Positions 39,292-46,601 of a DNA stretch of 59,566 nt are shown here, piece after piece (the stretch's first letter is position 1; every line of letters begins with the position of its first letter). Both the position numbers and the translations under genes were made by a program. The notes under the pieces were generated by a model. That model did no database searches and was not told the origin of the DNA. It saw nothing but the letters and a program-made list of their open reading frames with translations. The stretch is from a virus, in IMG/VR virus record IMGVR_UViG_3300015263_001819, positions 1-59,566 of that record; one strand, given 5' to 3'.

Positions 39292-39800
39292 CGTTCGGGG
39301 AGTGCCGATACGAAGCCACCGATGAGGATCGGTTGTGGCTTCTGCGCGCGGTCGCGCGCGAGGGGCGTGTCCATAGGCAGGTCGCCCAAACGCTCGTGAA
39401 CGGTTTTGCGTGGGGGCATGCCCGTAAGCCGAAGTCGATCCCGACGTTGACGTGGTGGGTGCAAGCCTACGCCCAGCCGGTCAACCCGAGGTGGTTTCCG
39501 GACGGAAAGATCTTCCAGCGGTGGCACGCGAAGGACCCGAAGAAGTACCCGCTCGGAGCGGCGATGCGCCGGCGGGACATCTACTCGGTCGAGACCCGCT
39601 TCGAGAAGCCGATCGTCGAGGCCGTCGAGCGCGCGCTCACCGAAGGCCCGGTCGACATCCCGGCAAACGCGACCGACTACGCCGCGGCGTGGATCGACGC
39701 GACGCGCAAAGGCCAAACCCCGCTCACGGCCCCGAAGAAGGGGTACAACCGGTTGTGGACGCGCGCGCCGGAGTGGGACGGCTACGCGGTCGTCAGCTAG
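39279..39800 (+). CDS. SleB-like cell wall hydrolase (probable endolysin)
   Basis: This is a 173-residue protein. RLWLLRAVAREGRVHRQVAQ, TLVNGFAW fits the Hydrolase_2/SleB start (L-x-R-x-V-x-x-E-G...V-x-x-x-V-x-N) with the candidate catalytic Glu in AREG. WWVQAYAQPVNPRWF and IPANATDYAAAWIDATRKGQ correspond to later conserved blocks. It probably cleaves peptidoglycan glycan strands. The gene overlaps the preceding metzincin gene by 13 bp. The match is by pattern and lacks the usual THYHA box in exact form. Confidence 0.55.
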   Translation: MATLAFGECRYEATDEDRLWLLRAVAREGRVHRQVAQTLVNGFAWGHARKPKSIPTLTWWVQAYAQPVNPRWFPDGKIFQRWHAKDPKKYPLGAAMRRRDIYSVETRFEKPIVEAVERALTEGPVDIPANATDYAAAWIDATRKGQTPLTAPKKGYNRLWTRAPEWDGYAVVS

Positions 39801-40180
39801 GCTGCGCTCAAATCTAAGAGCCACCCCGGCTTCTCTTCGATGCCGAGCAGGTCACATGCCTTCTGAAAGAGCGCAGTCGTGGCCTCGTCGATGGACGTGT
39901 CGACATCGCACGTGCCTGTGTTGTAAGGGCCGTTGATGGTGCGCGCAACGAAGGCGTACTTGCAGTACTCGCCGCAACACCCGCCGACTCGCTCGAACGA
40001 AAACTCTTCGGCGTCTTCACCGAGTTCGTCGACCAACGCCTGAAGTATCGCGCACTCCGCGTCTTCTTCGTCACACCCGTCGTGCCACCCATGCTTCGCG
40101 GCAAACTCGTAGAGTTCCGACGACAAGTCCTCGCCTAGGACGACTCCGTAGTGGAGGTATGTATAGAAATCGACTCCCAT
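39797..40180 (-). CDS. hypothetical protein (paralogue of next gene)
   Basis: This 127-residue acidic protein has YGVVLGEDLSSELYEFAAKH, matching YGVLLGDTLPGDLLVYAEKA in the neighbour. A CCGEYC cluster lies near residue 68, and both end with LLGIxxxPGWLL-like or LPPMPGGWIL segments. Function is unknown. Its stop shares CTAG with the endolysin gene. It is the last gene of the long minus-strand programme. Confidence 0.7.
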   Translation of the reverse strand: MGVDFYTYLHYGVVLGEDLSSELYEFAAKHGWHDGCDEEDAECAILQALVDELGEDAEEFSFERVGGCCGEYCKYAFVARTINGPYNTGTCDVDTSIDEATTALFQKACDLLGIEEKPGWLLDLSAA

Positions 40181-40190
40181 GTCTTTACCC

Positions 40191-40574
40191 TCATCCGTAC
40201 TTGGACGTCAAAATCCACCCGCCTGGCATCGGCGGAAGGCCCACCGCCGCTAGCGCGGCTTGCAGCGTCTCTTCGAGTGTCGATGCGCGGGCGAGCAAGT
40301 CCGCCGACACGTGCACGGCTCCGTACTCGACGGAGGGGTGGGCGTGCAGAACGAAGAAACCGAACTCGAAGTCTCCGTAGTCGTCGTAAGACCCACCGGC
40401 GCGCTCGACCTCGACGCCGAACGATCGGAGTGCCTTCGATAAGTAGTACGCGATCTCGTTCTCGCTTTCATCGGTGTCGACGCCCGCCTTCTCAGCGTAG
40501 ACGAGCAGATCGCCGGGTAGCGTGTCGCCCAGCAAAACGCCGTAGCGCAAAGCGGCCTCGGGGTGGCATCCCAT
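40191..40574 (-). CDS. hypothetical protein (paralogue of previous gene)
   Basis: This 127-residue acidic protein starts at ATG 40574 (GTG 40577 possible) with ggaggtgcg upstream. The shared YGVxLGxxLxxxL block, the acidic middle and the PGGWIL end relate it to the gene at 39797. The family is unrecognised. Confidence 0.7.
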   Translation of the reverse strand: MGCHPEAALRYGVLLGDTLPGDLLVYAEKAGVDTDESENEIAYYLSKALRSFGVEVERAGGSYDDYGDFEFGFFVLHAHPSVEYGAVHVSADLLARASTLEETLQAALAAVGLPPMPGGWILTSKYG

Positions 40575-40972
40575 CACGCACCTCCGTTGTTTGCGCCGAG
40601 AACCGAAGCGTCGAGGCCGTACTCGTCGGCGAGTCCGCGCATGCTCGCGACGAAGTCCGCCACGAAGTTCTTGCTCTCCGCCGCTTCGTCGTGCGCGTAT
40701 TGCATGTCGCGCAAGAAGCCGACGTCCTCAAGCGGCGCGCCGACGGCCTGGACGACGGCTGGGTTTTTGGCGGAGAAGTCGCCGTCGTCCAGGCGCGTCT
40801 CGTAACGCTCGTCGGGGATGAGCCATCCAACCACGCACCGGCACCCGTCCGGACCGCGGTACACGCAGTCTCCGTTGTCGCCCACCGAGGGCCGGCCTTG
40901 GGCGATCACACCCCTCGCTCCGCGGTCGAAGTAGTCTTGTCGTCGCTTGCGGGTTTCTTCGTTCGTGTCCAT
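40574..40972 (-). CDS. hypothetical protein
   Basis: This 132-residue protein starts at ATG 40972 behind gaaagaggtgtaacg. DCVYRGPDGCRCVVGWLIPD and YETRLDDGDF look like a small module binding something through Cys residues. LRDMQYAHDEAAESKNFVAD near the end is helical. The segment resembles phage and plasmid proteins with a 'C-x-YRGPDGxxCAVG-x-LIPDE-x-Y' motif, but the function is unknown to me. Confidence 0.65.
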   Translation of the reverse strand: MDTNEETRKRRQDYFDRGARGVIAQGRPSVGDNGDCVYRGPDGCRCVVGWLIPDERYETRLDDGDFSAKNPAVVQAVGAPLEDVGFLRDMQYAHDEAAESKNFVADFVASMRGLADEYGLDASVLGANNGGA

Positions 40973-40974
40973 CG

Positions 40975-41541
40975 TTACACCTCTTTCGTCCAATACGCCG
41001 CCATCGCGGCGGCTTCGGGGTCGTTCGGGAGCTTCGCCGCCAAGGCGAGCACGTCCGCTTTCGCGTCACGGACGAGCCACGCCCGCCCGGGCTTCTTGCA
41101 CAAACGAAGCACGTCGAAGACGTTCGACCACGGCCGCCATCCGTGCTCGTCTTTGCGCTGAATGGCGCCGTCCATCAACCGCCCGACGATCTTCTCGTCA
41201 TCCCAATCGGCGATCTCGATGTACCATCCGTCGGCGAGCGCGCGGAGGACGTCCTCGGTCGTGTGCAAGACGCGCTCGGCGGGCGCCGGGGGCTCGGCGG
41301 CGGGCGGTTCGCGGAGGACGACGAACTCCGCGTCGGGCTTGTGCCTAGACAACCACACCTCTCGGGTAGGGTACCAACAATGCCCTGGCAGACCTTGCCG
41401 CATGTCGCGGGCGGTCAAACTCGATGCGACGCCGCCCTCGTATCGAGTGTACGGGTTCACGCTAGTCTCCACGTCGACGACCTCGCCGCCCGCTCGGGTG
41501 ACGTTCCACGCCTCGGCGGCGCTCACAGTATAGTAGGTCAT
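40975..41541 (-). CDS. hypothetical protein with SAEAW-AGGEV module
   Basis: This 188-residue protein has SAAEAWNVTRAGGEVVDVET, matching GSAEAWDIARAGGEV of the next gene. A second module (TTEDVLRALADGWYIEIADW) and a C-terminal helix follow. ADVLRALADGW resembles the 'EAxxALxxGxxV' pattern of the FGEA proteins near the portal. Function is unknown. Confidence 0.65.
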   Translation of the reverse strand: MTYYTVSAAEAWNVTRAGGEVVDVETSVNPYTRYEGGVASSLTARDMRQGLPGHCWYPTREVWLSRHKPDAEFVVLREPPAAEPPAPAERVLHTTEDVLRALADGWYIEIADWDDEKIVGRLMDGAIQRKDEHGWRPWSNVFDVLRLCKKPGRAWLVRDAKADVLALAAKLPNDPEAAAMAAYWTKEV

Positions 41542-42017
41542 CGTGCGCCTCCGTTTCCGGACGCCGGCGCGACGGGCGGTTCATGCAGGACGTAGTACTT
41601 GACGTCCTCGCCGTCGTACTCGATCCACCTATCACGCGAGTAGACATAAATGCCTTCGTCGTCCCCCTCTTCCTCGTGCTCTTTGCAGTCGAGCGTAGAT
41701 ACGCCGCCGCGAAACGCCACCCACGGGTTGTCGTCGCGGGGGCTGTCTCCGACCTCGCCTCCCGCTCGGGCGATGTCCCACGCCTCCGCCGAGCCGACGA
41801 CGCGCGGGGGCTTCGTTTCCGAGGCCGGCGCGGCGAGTTCGACGTGCGATGAAACGGTCACGACGGCGTGCAGCTCGGTGACGATCCGTCGTACTTCGAC
41901 AGAGCGGCTCTCGGAGAGCGAGAGCGCCTCGGCTTGCTTCAGCGCGTCGTCGAGGTCGTAGCGGCCGCCCTCCAAGCCGTCGACTTCGTAGTACATCTCT
42001 TTGTACGTCACGCTCAT
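41538..42017 (-). CDS. hypothetical protein with SAEAW-AGGEV module
   Basis: This 159-residue protein starts at ATG 42017 behind ttggagggtgct. A beta/alpha N-terminal domain (KEMYYEVDGLEGGRYDLDDA) is followed by the GSAEAWDIARAGGEVGD module shared with the gene at 40975. Both continue with NPYTRYEGGVAS or NPWVAFRGGVST and a YYVLHEPP-like end. Confidence 0.65.
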   Translation of the reverse strand: MSVTYKEMYYEVDGLEGGRYDLDDALKQAEALSLSESRSVEVRRIVTELHAVVTVSSHVELAAPASETKPPRVVGSAEAWDIARAGGEVGDSPRDDNPWVAFRGGVSTLDCKEHEEEGDDEGIYVYSRDRWIEYDGEDVKYYVLHEPPVAPASGNGGAR

Positions 42018-42757
42018 AGCACCCTCCAAAAAGTGGCGAAGCCGTCCGGCAACCGCCGATACTCAACCATCCGACCGACGACCTTCGCGCGGTTGGTGGC
42101 GAACGCGATGCGTTGCGCCTCGGAGAAACCTTGATCCAAAACGTCGCCACCTTCAAGTGAAATCGATACGCAACGATCCGATTCGACCTCGACCGAGGCG
42201 ACCCGTCCGGCTACGCATCGCGCGCGGGCGAGATACGACATCGCCGAGGCCGTCGCGCGGCCGTACACGTACGGCGCCGACTCCGAGCGGAGGACCACCC
42301 CGCCGAAGCCTTCGCCGACGGCCGAGCGCTCTAGGGTCTCGACTTGGGCCTTCGTCGCGCATCGGATTTGGGGGACGATCTCGACTTGCAGGTGATGGCG
42401 GAGCGAGCGCAATCGGTCCGCGAAAGGCTCGCGGCGGAGGTCCCAGTCCCCTCGGTCGAAGGCGTAGAACGTGAACGCCTCGGGCGGGGCGTCGCCGATG
42501 TTGGGGTCATCGAACGCCACGGATGCCTCGTAGCCTTTCGGCGCTCCGAAGGCGAGCACGCCGTCGTACCCCTCGAGGTCCGGCCCGGAGAACGTCGCGA
42601 GCGCGGCCAGCGAGGGCCCGACGAGCGGGCGGCCGTCGGCGCCAAGGACGACGCCCTTGCGGACGAAGGTGCGGCGCCCTATCAGCATCGGCGATACGAG
42701 AATCGGAAAATCGATACGGCGAGCGGCCGGCCAACAAACGGGCAGCATCGGTTTCAT
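42014..42757 (-). CDS. ATP-dependent DNA ligase-like protein lacking the catalytic lysine
   Basis: This 247-residue protein starts at ATG 42757 behind cgaggagtccgc. FPILVSPMLIGRRTFVRKGV aligns with ligase motif I (SPKLDGxR) but has Met24 in place of the nucleotidylated Lys and Ile for Asp. EGYDGVLAFG replaces the usual DGE acidic residue by Val. Motif III-like FTFYAFD (95-101), motif IV-like EGFGGVVLRS (149-158) and a motif V-like YLARAR (175-180) remain, followed by an OB-type domain. It probably binds nicks or nucleotides without sealing. Family assignment is by motif alignment. Confidence 0.6.
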   Translation of the reverse strand: MKPMLPVCWPAARRIDFPILVSPMLIGRRTFVRKGVVLGADGRPLVGPSLAALATFSGPDLEGYDGVLAFGAPKGYEASVAFDDPNIGDAPPEAFTFYAFDRGDWDLRREPFADRLRSLRHHLQVEIVPQIRCATKAQVETLERSAVGEGFGGVVLRSESAPYVYGRATASAMSYLARARCVAGRVASVEVESDRCVSISLEGGDVLDQGFSEAQRIAFATNRAKVVGRMVEYRRLPDGFATFWRVL

Positions 42758-43554
42758 GCGGACTCCTCGATACGGTCGAACGTCGCGGCGACGTCGGCGA
42801 TGGCTTCTTCGTGCGTATTGTATACACGTGCGACTATTTGCATACCCGTGGGGTCTTTGATTTGCACTGTCGCTGACGCGTGATCTGCGATCACGCGATA
42901 CTTCCCGCACTGTGTGCGGACGCACAGCATCGTCAATCCTCCTCTAGCACGCGAGGCCCAATCAGTCCATAACGCTCGGACGCAGCGCCATTCGTCGGAG
43001 TGCGAGAACTTCGGACGCGGAGAGACGATCCGGCCGTTGTCTACGTAGTAGATGCCGTACAACGCCATCTCCGTCTCCTTGTTTTGGTATATTCTCACCC
43101 CAGCATATATGTAGGCGTCCAGATAAGACAAGAACTCCTCGGCTGTACGGTAGCTAGACGCAGGGCGGCCGGGCACTGAAGCGAACACCGTGCCGCTCGG
43201 CATCTTGCAAGCCTCTACCTCTACCTCTCCCCAAGGCATGTCGAGCTTGCGCTTGAACGACTCGCCGACCTTCAAGTAGTAGAGCCCATAACGGGTGGCC
43301 ATATAGTCTTCGAGGGCGTTCGTGAGGTCCGCGGTGACCGGCTCGGGGTCGCACATCGGGCACTCTTCGTCGGCTCGGTGATGGCCGTGATACTTCGAGA
43401 CGGCGCACGGAATCATACGATCCGGCGCCCCGCCGCCGTACTCGGCGCGGAGTTCGTCGAGCGTTCGGTACGTTCCGTTTCTGTAGTACTTGCCAGTCCA
43501 GTACCCGGTGGCTTTCACCCACCCGTCTTTCGCGATGCGCGTGTCGAGATCCAT
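42754..43554 (-). CDS. hypothetical protein with HGHH-type metal site
   Basis: This 266-residue protein has IPCAVSKYHGHHRADEECPM, then CDPEP (residues 48-72), four Cys/His ligands in one short stretch, similar to the N-terminus of the gene at 46602. A helical middle (YYLKVGESFKRKLDMPWGEV) and a beta-rich end follow. The family is unrecognised. The shared module suggests a common partner or ligand. Confidence 0.65.
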   Translation of the reverse strand: MDLDTRIAKDGWVKATGYWTGKYYRNGTYRTLDELRAEYGGGAPDRMIPCAVSKYHGHHRADEECPMCDPEPVTADLTNALEDYMATRYGLYYLKVGESFKRKLDMPWGEVEVEACKMPSGTVFASVPGRPASSYRTAEEFLSYLDAYIYAGVRIYQNKETEMALYGIYYVDNGRIVSPRPKFSHSDEWRCVRALWTDWASRARGGLTMLCVRTQCGKYRVIADHASATVQIKDPTGMQIVARVYNTHEEAIADVAATFDRIEESA

Positions 43555-43564
43555 CTCGGCCTCC

Positions 43565-43819
43565 CTAGTTCAACGCCCGAACGGCGTCGCGCCGGGCCAT
43601 TACCGCCTCTTTGAGTTCGCCGCGGAGTTCGTCATCCTCGAGCACCGCGTCGCGGATGCTAGAATCGACGGTGGGCGGGATGGCGATCATGTCTAGGCGC
43701 AACGAATAGGACACCCGCGCCTCGGCGTTACACGCCCGCTCTTCGTCCCACAACGTCAAATCGAAGACGCCGACGGCGCCGTCGTTCATCACTACCCGAG
43801 GTTCGTCGACGACTTGCAT
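43565..43819 (-). CDS. hypothetical small protein
   Basis: This 84-residue protein starts at ATG 43819 behind cggagtaagt. One beta strand region (GAVGVFDLTLWDEERACNAE) precedes a C-terminal helix. Overlap and spacing place it in the same operon as the pentapeptide protein. Confidence 0.6.
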   Translation of the reverse strand: MQVVDEPRVVMNDGAVGVFDLTLWDEERACNAEARVSYSLRLDMIAIPPTVDSSIRDAVLEDDELRGELKEAVMARRDAVRALN

Positions 43820-43821
43820 AC

Positions 43822-44604
43822 TTACTCCGTTTCGAGTCTGCGTACGAGCTTCACCCGCGCGGCACGGAACTTCCCGTCGGAGTTGTACGGAACAACGATG
43901 TCGGCCATGTCGGCGACTTCGATCAAGCACTCCCATACCGGTTGGTTTGGGTATTGCGCCCGGCACCATCCCGGCGTCGTAGCGACGTTCACACCACACC
44001 CACACGCGTCGGTGCGGTTGGGGTTCGGCGTCTCGGTAAGGTAGGCGCCTTCTTCGGCCTTCCATTCGCTTTTGAACGGATAGTTGGTTTGACCGACGGC
44101 TTTGTAGCACCGCACGCCATCGGCTCCTAAATTAGCCGCAAGAAAGTCGCGGGCGGTCAGCAAACCGGTCGCCCCCGAGAGGTCCGCCCCCGAGAGGTTC
44201 GCCCCCGAGAGGTTCGCCCCCGAGAGGTTCGCCCCCTCGAGGTTCGCCCCCGAGAGGTTCGCCCCGTAGAGGTTCGCCCCCGAGAGGTTCGCCCCCTCGA
44301 GGTTCGCGTACGATAGTTTCGCGTACGATAGTTTCGCGTCCGAGAGGTTCGCCCCCGAGAGTTTCGCGTCCGAGAGGGTCGCGTCCGAGAGGTTAGCCCC
44401 CGAGAGGCGAGCCCCCGAGAGGCGAGCCCCCGATAGGTTCGCCCCCGATAGGTTCGCCCTCGATAGGATCACCCCCGATAGGATCACCCCCGATAGGTTC
44501 GCCCTCAAGAGGTTCGCGTCCGAGAGGTTAGCCCTCTCCCCGCCTTCGCCTCTCAGCCACTTTCCGTGTTCCTCTACGATCTTCGCTAGCTCTTCTTTCG
44601 TCAT
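43822..44604 (-). CDS. pentapeptide-repeat protein
   Basis: This is a 260-residue protein. From residue 24 to about 148 it consists of A(N/D)LSG-type pentapeptides (ANLSGANLSGARLSG), forming a right-handed quadrilateral beta helix. The C-terminal 110 residues are a separate domain with CGCGVNV and CRAQYPNQPVWECLIEV. Some pentapeptide proteins mimic DNA and inhibit gyrase; no such role can be read from this sequence. The 15-bp DNA repeats imply expansion by slippage. Confidence 0.9.
   Translation of the reverse strand: MTKEELAKIVEEHGKWLRGEGGERANLSDANLLRANLSGVILSGVILSRANLSGANLSGARLSGARLSGANLSDATLSDAKLSGANLSDAKLSYAKLSYANLEGANLSGANLYGANLSGANLEGANLSGANLSGANLSGADLSGATGLLTARDFLAANLGADGVRCYKAVGQTNYPFKSEWKAEEGAYLTETPNPNRTDACGCGVNVATTPGWCRAQYPNQPVWECLIEVADMADIVVPYNSDGKFRAARVKLVRRLETE
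44157..44535 (-). repeat. 15-bp tandem repeats encoding the pentapeptides
   Basis: Units of gttcgcccccgagag and variants repeat head-to-tail, matching the five-residue protein periodicity. Confidence 0.9.
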
Positions 44605-45233
44605 GACTTGCCTCTCCCGGTGACGCGCGTCGACGCCGTGCGCGTGAACCGCACGCCTTCAATCGCCGGCTCGACGTTCGAGCCCTTCACCGTCTTAAGA
44701 TACGCTTTCACGGCGTCGGTGTCCAGCGTTTTCTTCACGAACGCGGCCGGGACGCGGTCGATGTCCTCGGCCTCGAACTTCCACGAGTACGTCGTGGCGG
44801 TGCCGGCGGTGGCTACGCGCTCGGGTACCGCGGCGACGATCGCGACGGCGGCCTCGGCGTCCCCTGTCTCGGCGGCGGCGCGCGCTTCGGCGAGGGCCTT
44901 GCGCTCCGCCTCGGCGATGGCGAGGTCGTACTCGCTCATCTTCCGCGAGGCGAGGGCTTTGAAAGCCTTTACGTGCTCGGCGGTCTTGGCGAACTCCTCG
45001 TCGACTCGGCGCTTGGACTCGAGCAACGGGCGCGTAAGGTTTACTCGATCCTCTTCGAGTCCCTTCAGAACGGACTGGGCGTGAGCGGCTTGGGTCGCCC
45101 ACCAATCTTTTTGCGCCGGGGTGCTGCACGGCCGCGCTTCGAAGCGGGCCGCGAGCGGTTTCCACGTGGCGACGACGAGGGCGAGGTGGTGTCGGTCGAT
45201 GGGGTCGACGTAATCGGGTTCGGACTCGGACAT
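44601..45233 (-). CDS. coiled-coil protein of replication region
   Basis: This 210-residue protein has a long central helix (VNLTRPLLESKRRVDEEFAK, TAEHVKAFKALASRKMSEYD) and a C-terminal beta domain (ATTYSWKFEAEDIDRVPAAF, VKKTLDTDAVKAYLKT). Similar helical-plus-beta proteins occur beside recombination genes in other phages, with no proven function. The first 56 codons overlap the RuvC-like gene in another frame. Confidence 0.7.
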   Translation of the reverse strand: MSESEPDYVDPIDRHHLALVVATWKPLAARFEARPCSTPAQKDWWATQAAHAQSVLKGLEEDRVNLTRPLLESKRRVDEEFAKTAEHVKAFKALASRKMSEYDLAIAEAERKALAEARAAAETGDAEAAVAIVAAVPERVATAGTATTYSWKFEAEDIDRVPAAFVKKTLDTDAVKAYLKTVKGSNVEPAIEGVRFTRTASTRVTGRGKS

Positions 45234-45691
45234 AGCGGATCCATTCTGCCTAGGGCGTAGAGGCCGATGCCGACGGCATCGATGGCGTTATGTCGCAGCT
45301 TAGCGGGTTTTACGCGCTCGACCATCGCTTTTTCTTCGTCGTCGAGCGCAGCGAGGATGCGTGGTTGATGAATCTCTTTTGGGACGGCGCCCTTCCAATC
45401 CGACGGGGCGTAGTACGTATGCGCGCGCATGGCGCCCGCTACGACAGACACGTCCATTAGATCTTGGTGGGCGAAGCGCATCTTGCGCCCGCGGGTGGTC
45501 ATCCTCTCGCACACTCGCCGAGCGCCCGGCGGATCGGGGACTCGCGCGACGTGGGCGAGCGCGCACTCGCCGAGCGTTCCCTTCGCCCGGGAGAGCCCGA
45601 CGTCGACGAGGCGCCCGCCGCGAAACTCGGCGTAGCCGAGGGTTTTGATACCGGGGTCGACAGCGACGAGGACTTCGAACGATTCGGTCAT
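45065..45691 (-). CDS. RuvC-like Holliday junction resolvase
   Basis: This is a 208-residue protein. FEVLVAVDPGIKTLGYAEF (Asp11) is the first RNase H-fold strand, the Glu of TLGECALAHVARV follows, and HNAIDAVGIGLYALG supplies the C-terminal acidic residues. The last 55 residues are Pro/Ser/Arg-rich and overlap the next gene. It would resolve branched DNA before packaging. A TATGTA element lies 6 nt before ATG 45691 but departs from TANNNT. Confidence 0.75.
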   Translation of the reverse strand: MTESFEVLVAVDPGIKTLGYAEFRGGRLVDVGLSRAKGTLGECALAHVARVPDPPGARRVCERMTTRGRKMRFAHQDLMDVSVVAGAMRAHTYYAPSDWKGAVPKEIHQPRILAALDDEEKAMVERVKPAKLRHNAIDAVGIGLYALGRMDPLCPSPNPITSTPSTDTTSPSSSPRGNRSRPASKRGRAAPRRKKIGGRPKPLTPSPF

Positions 45692-45734
45692 CCGAAGTAC
45701 ATAGCGCGACTATCGACCGAAGGCCCGGGCTTTT

Positions 45735-46598
45735 TCAGCCGTCGGCGTCGCGCGCGTCGAGGTACTTCCGGTAGTGCGCCGGGAGCCCCGCCGAGCATCC
45801 CTTGACGATGTCCTTCCAGATCTTCGGCCACAACGCGTCGCGGATCTCGGCCTCGGACTCTTCGGTCAAGTCGCGGGCGTGCTCGCGCATGAGCGCCCCG
45901 ACGTCGCGCATCGAGAACTCCAAGTCGCCCGCTTCGCGGAGGTGCTGGATGCACTTGTCCCAATGCGCCTCGGTGCCGTACTGCGTGATGTAGTCATGCA
46001 CGGACGACGTCTTCGGCGGCTTTTGCCCGGTCTTCTCGAGGAAGGCCTTACCGACCCACTTCGCTTTCGCCCGGTCGGCCCCGCCGCCGACGCGTTTGAT
46101 GACGATGCCCTCGCGCGGGCCGCCGAGCATGGACGGCCCCTCGACTAGCTTCTCGAGGTCCGAGGACGTGTAGAGCCCGGTGGGGGCGATGAGCGGGACG
46201 ACCTCGAGGCCTAGCTCGTCGGCGAGGGCTTCCACAGACACTCGATCGAAGTAGCCACCGTCGAGCTGCGCGTCGAAGACGACAAGCCCAGCGGCTGGCG
46301 CTCGCTCGTAGGTGAGCTTGTTGTGGCGTGGTGCGCACACTGCCTCGGCGCGTACGGTCAAACCCGGCTCGAACTTCGGGGCGAGCGCCCGGGCCGTCTC
46401 GACCGCCTTACGGAAGAGCTTGTCGGTCGTGTTCCAATCCAGCAAACCGCCGCGCGAGGCGCACCACACGACCCCGTCCGGCGACTTGCCGAAGGAGAAT
46501 TGCGAGCCGTCGATCTTCTCCTCGACGTAGACCGGCTCCCGAAGGATGTCCGAGACCTCGCGCTTGCCGATGTGAATGACTTTGCCGTAGCTCTCCAT
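45735..46598 (-). CDS. RNA ligase (Rnl2-like)
   Basis: This is a 287-residue protein. VYVEEKIDGSQFSFG contains motif I KxDG with Lys28. LTVRAEAVCAPRHNKLTYER is the motif III region, REGIVIKRV (162-170) motif IV, and AKAKWVGKAF motif V. All five nucleotidyltransferase motifs are intact, unlike in the ligase-like gene at 42014. It seals nicked RNA, typically to reverse host tRNA cleavage; no kinase-phosphatase partner was found in the window. The C-terminal 100 residues are helical. Confidence 0.88.
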   Translation of the reverse strand: MESYGKVIHIGKREVSDILREPVYVEEKIDGSQFSFGKSPDGVVWCASRGGLLDWNTTDKLFRKAVETARALAPKFEPGLTVRAEAVCAPRHNKLTYERAPAAGLVVFDAQLDGGYFDRVSVEALADELGLEVVPLIAPTGLYTSSDLEKLVEGPSMLGGPREGIVIKRVGGGADRAKAKWVGKAFLEKTGQKPPKTSSVHDYITQYGTEAHWDKCIQHLREAGDLEFSMRDVGALMREHARDLTEESEAEIRDALWPKIWKDIVKGCSAGLPAHYRKYLDARDADG

Positions 46599-46601
46599 GC
46601 G

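Noticed and set aside
45719-45736. Plus-strand terminator GGCCCGGGCTTTTT
   Set aside because: The GCCCGGGC core is a palindrome without room for a loop, and there is no plus-strand transcript to end.
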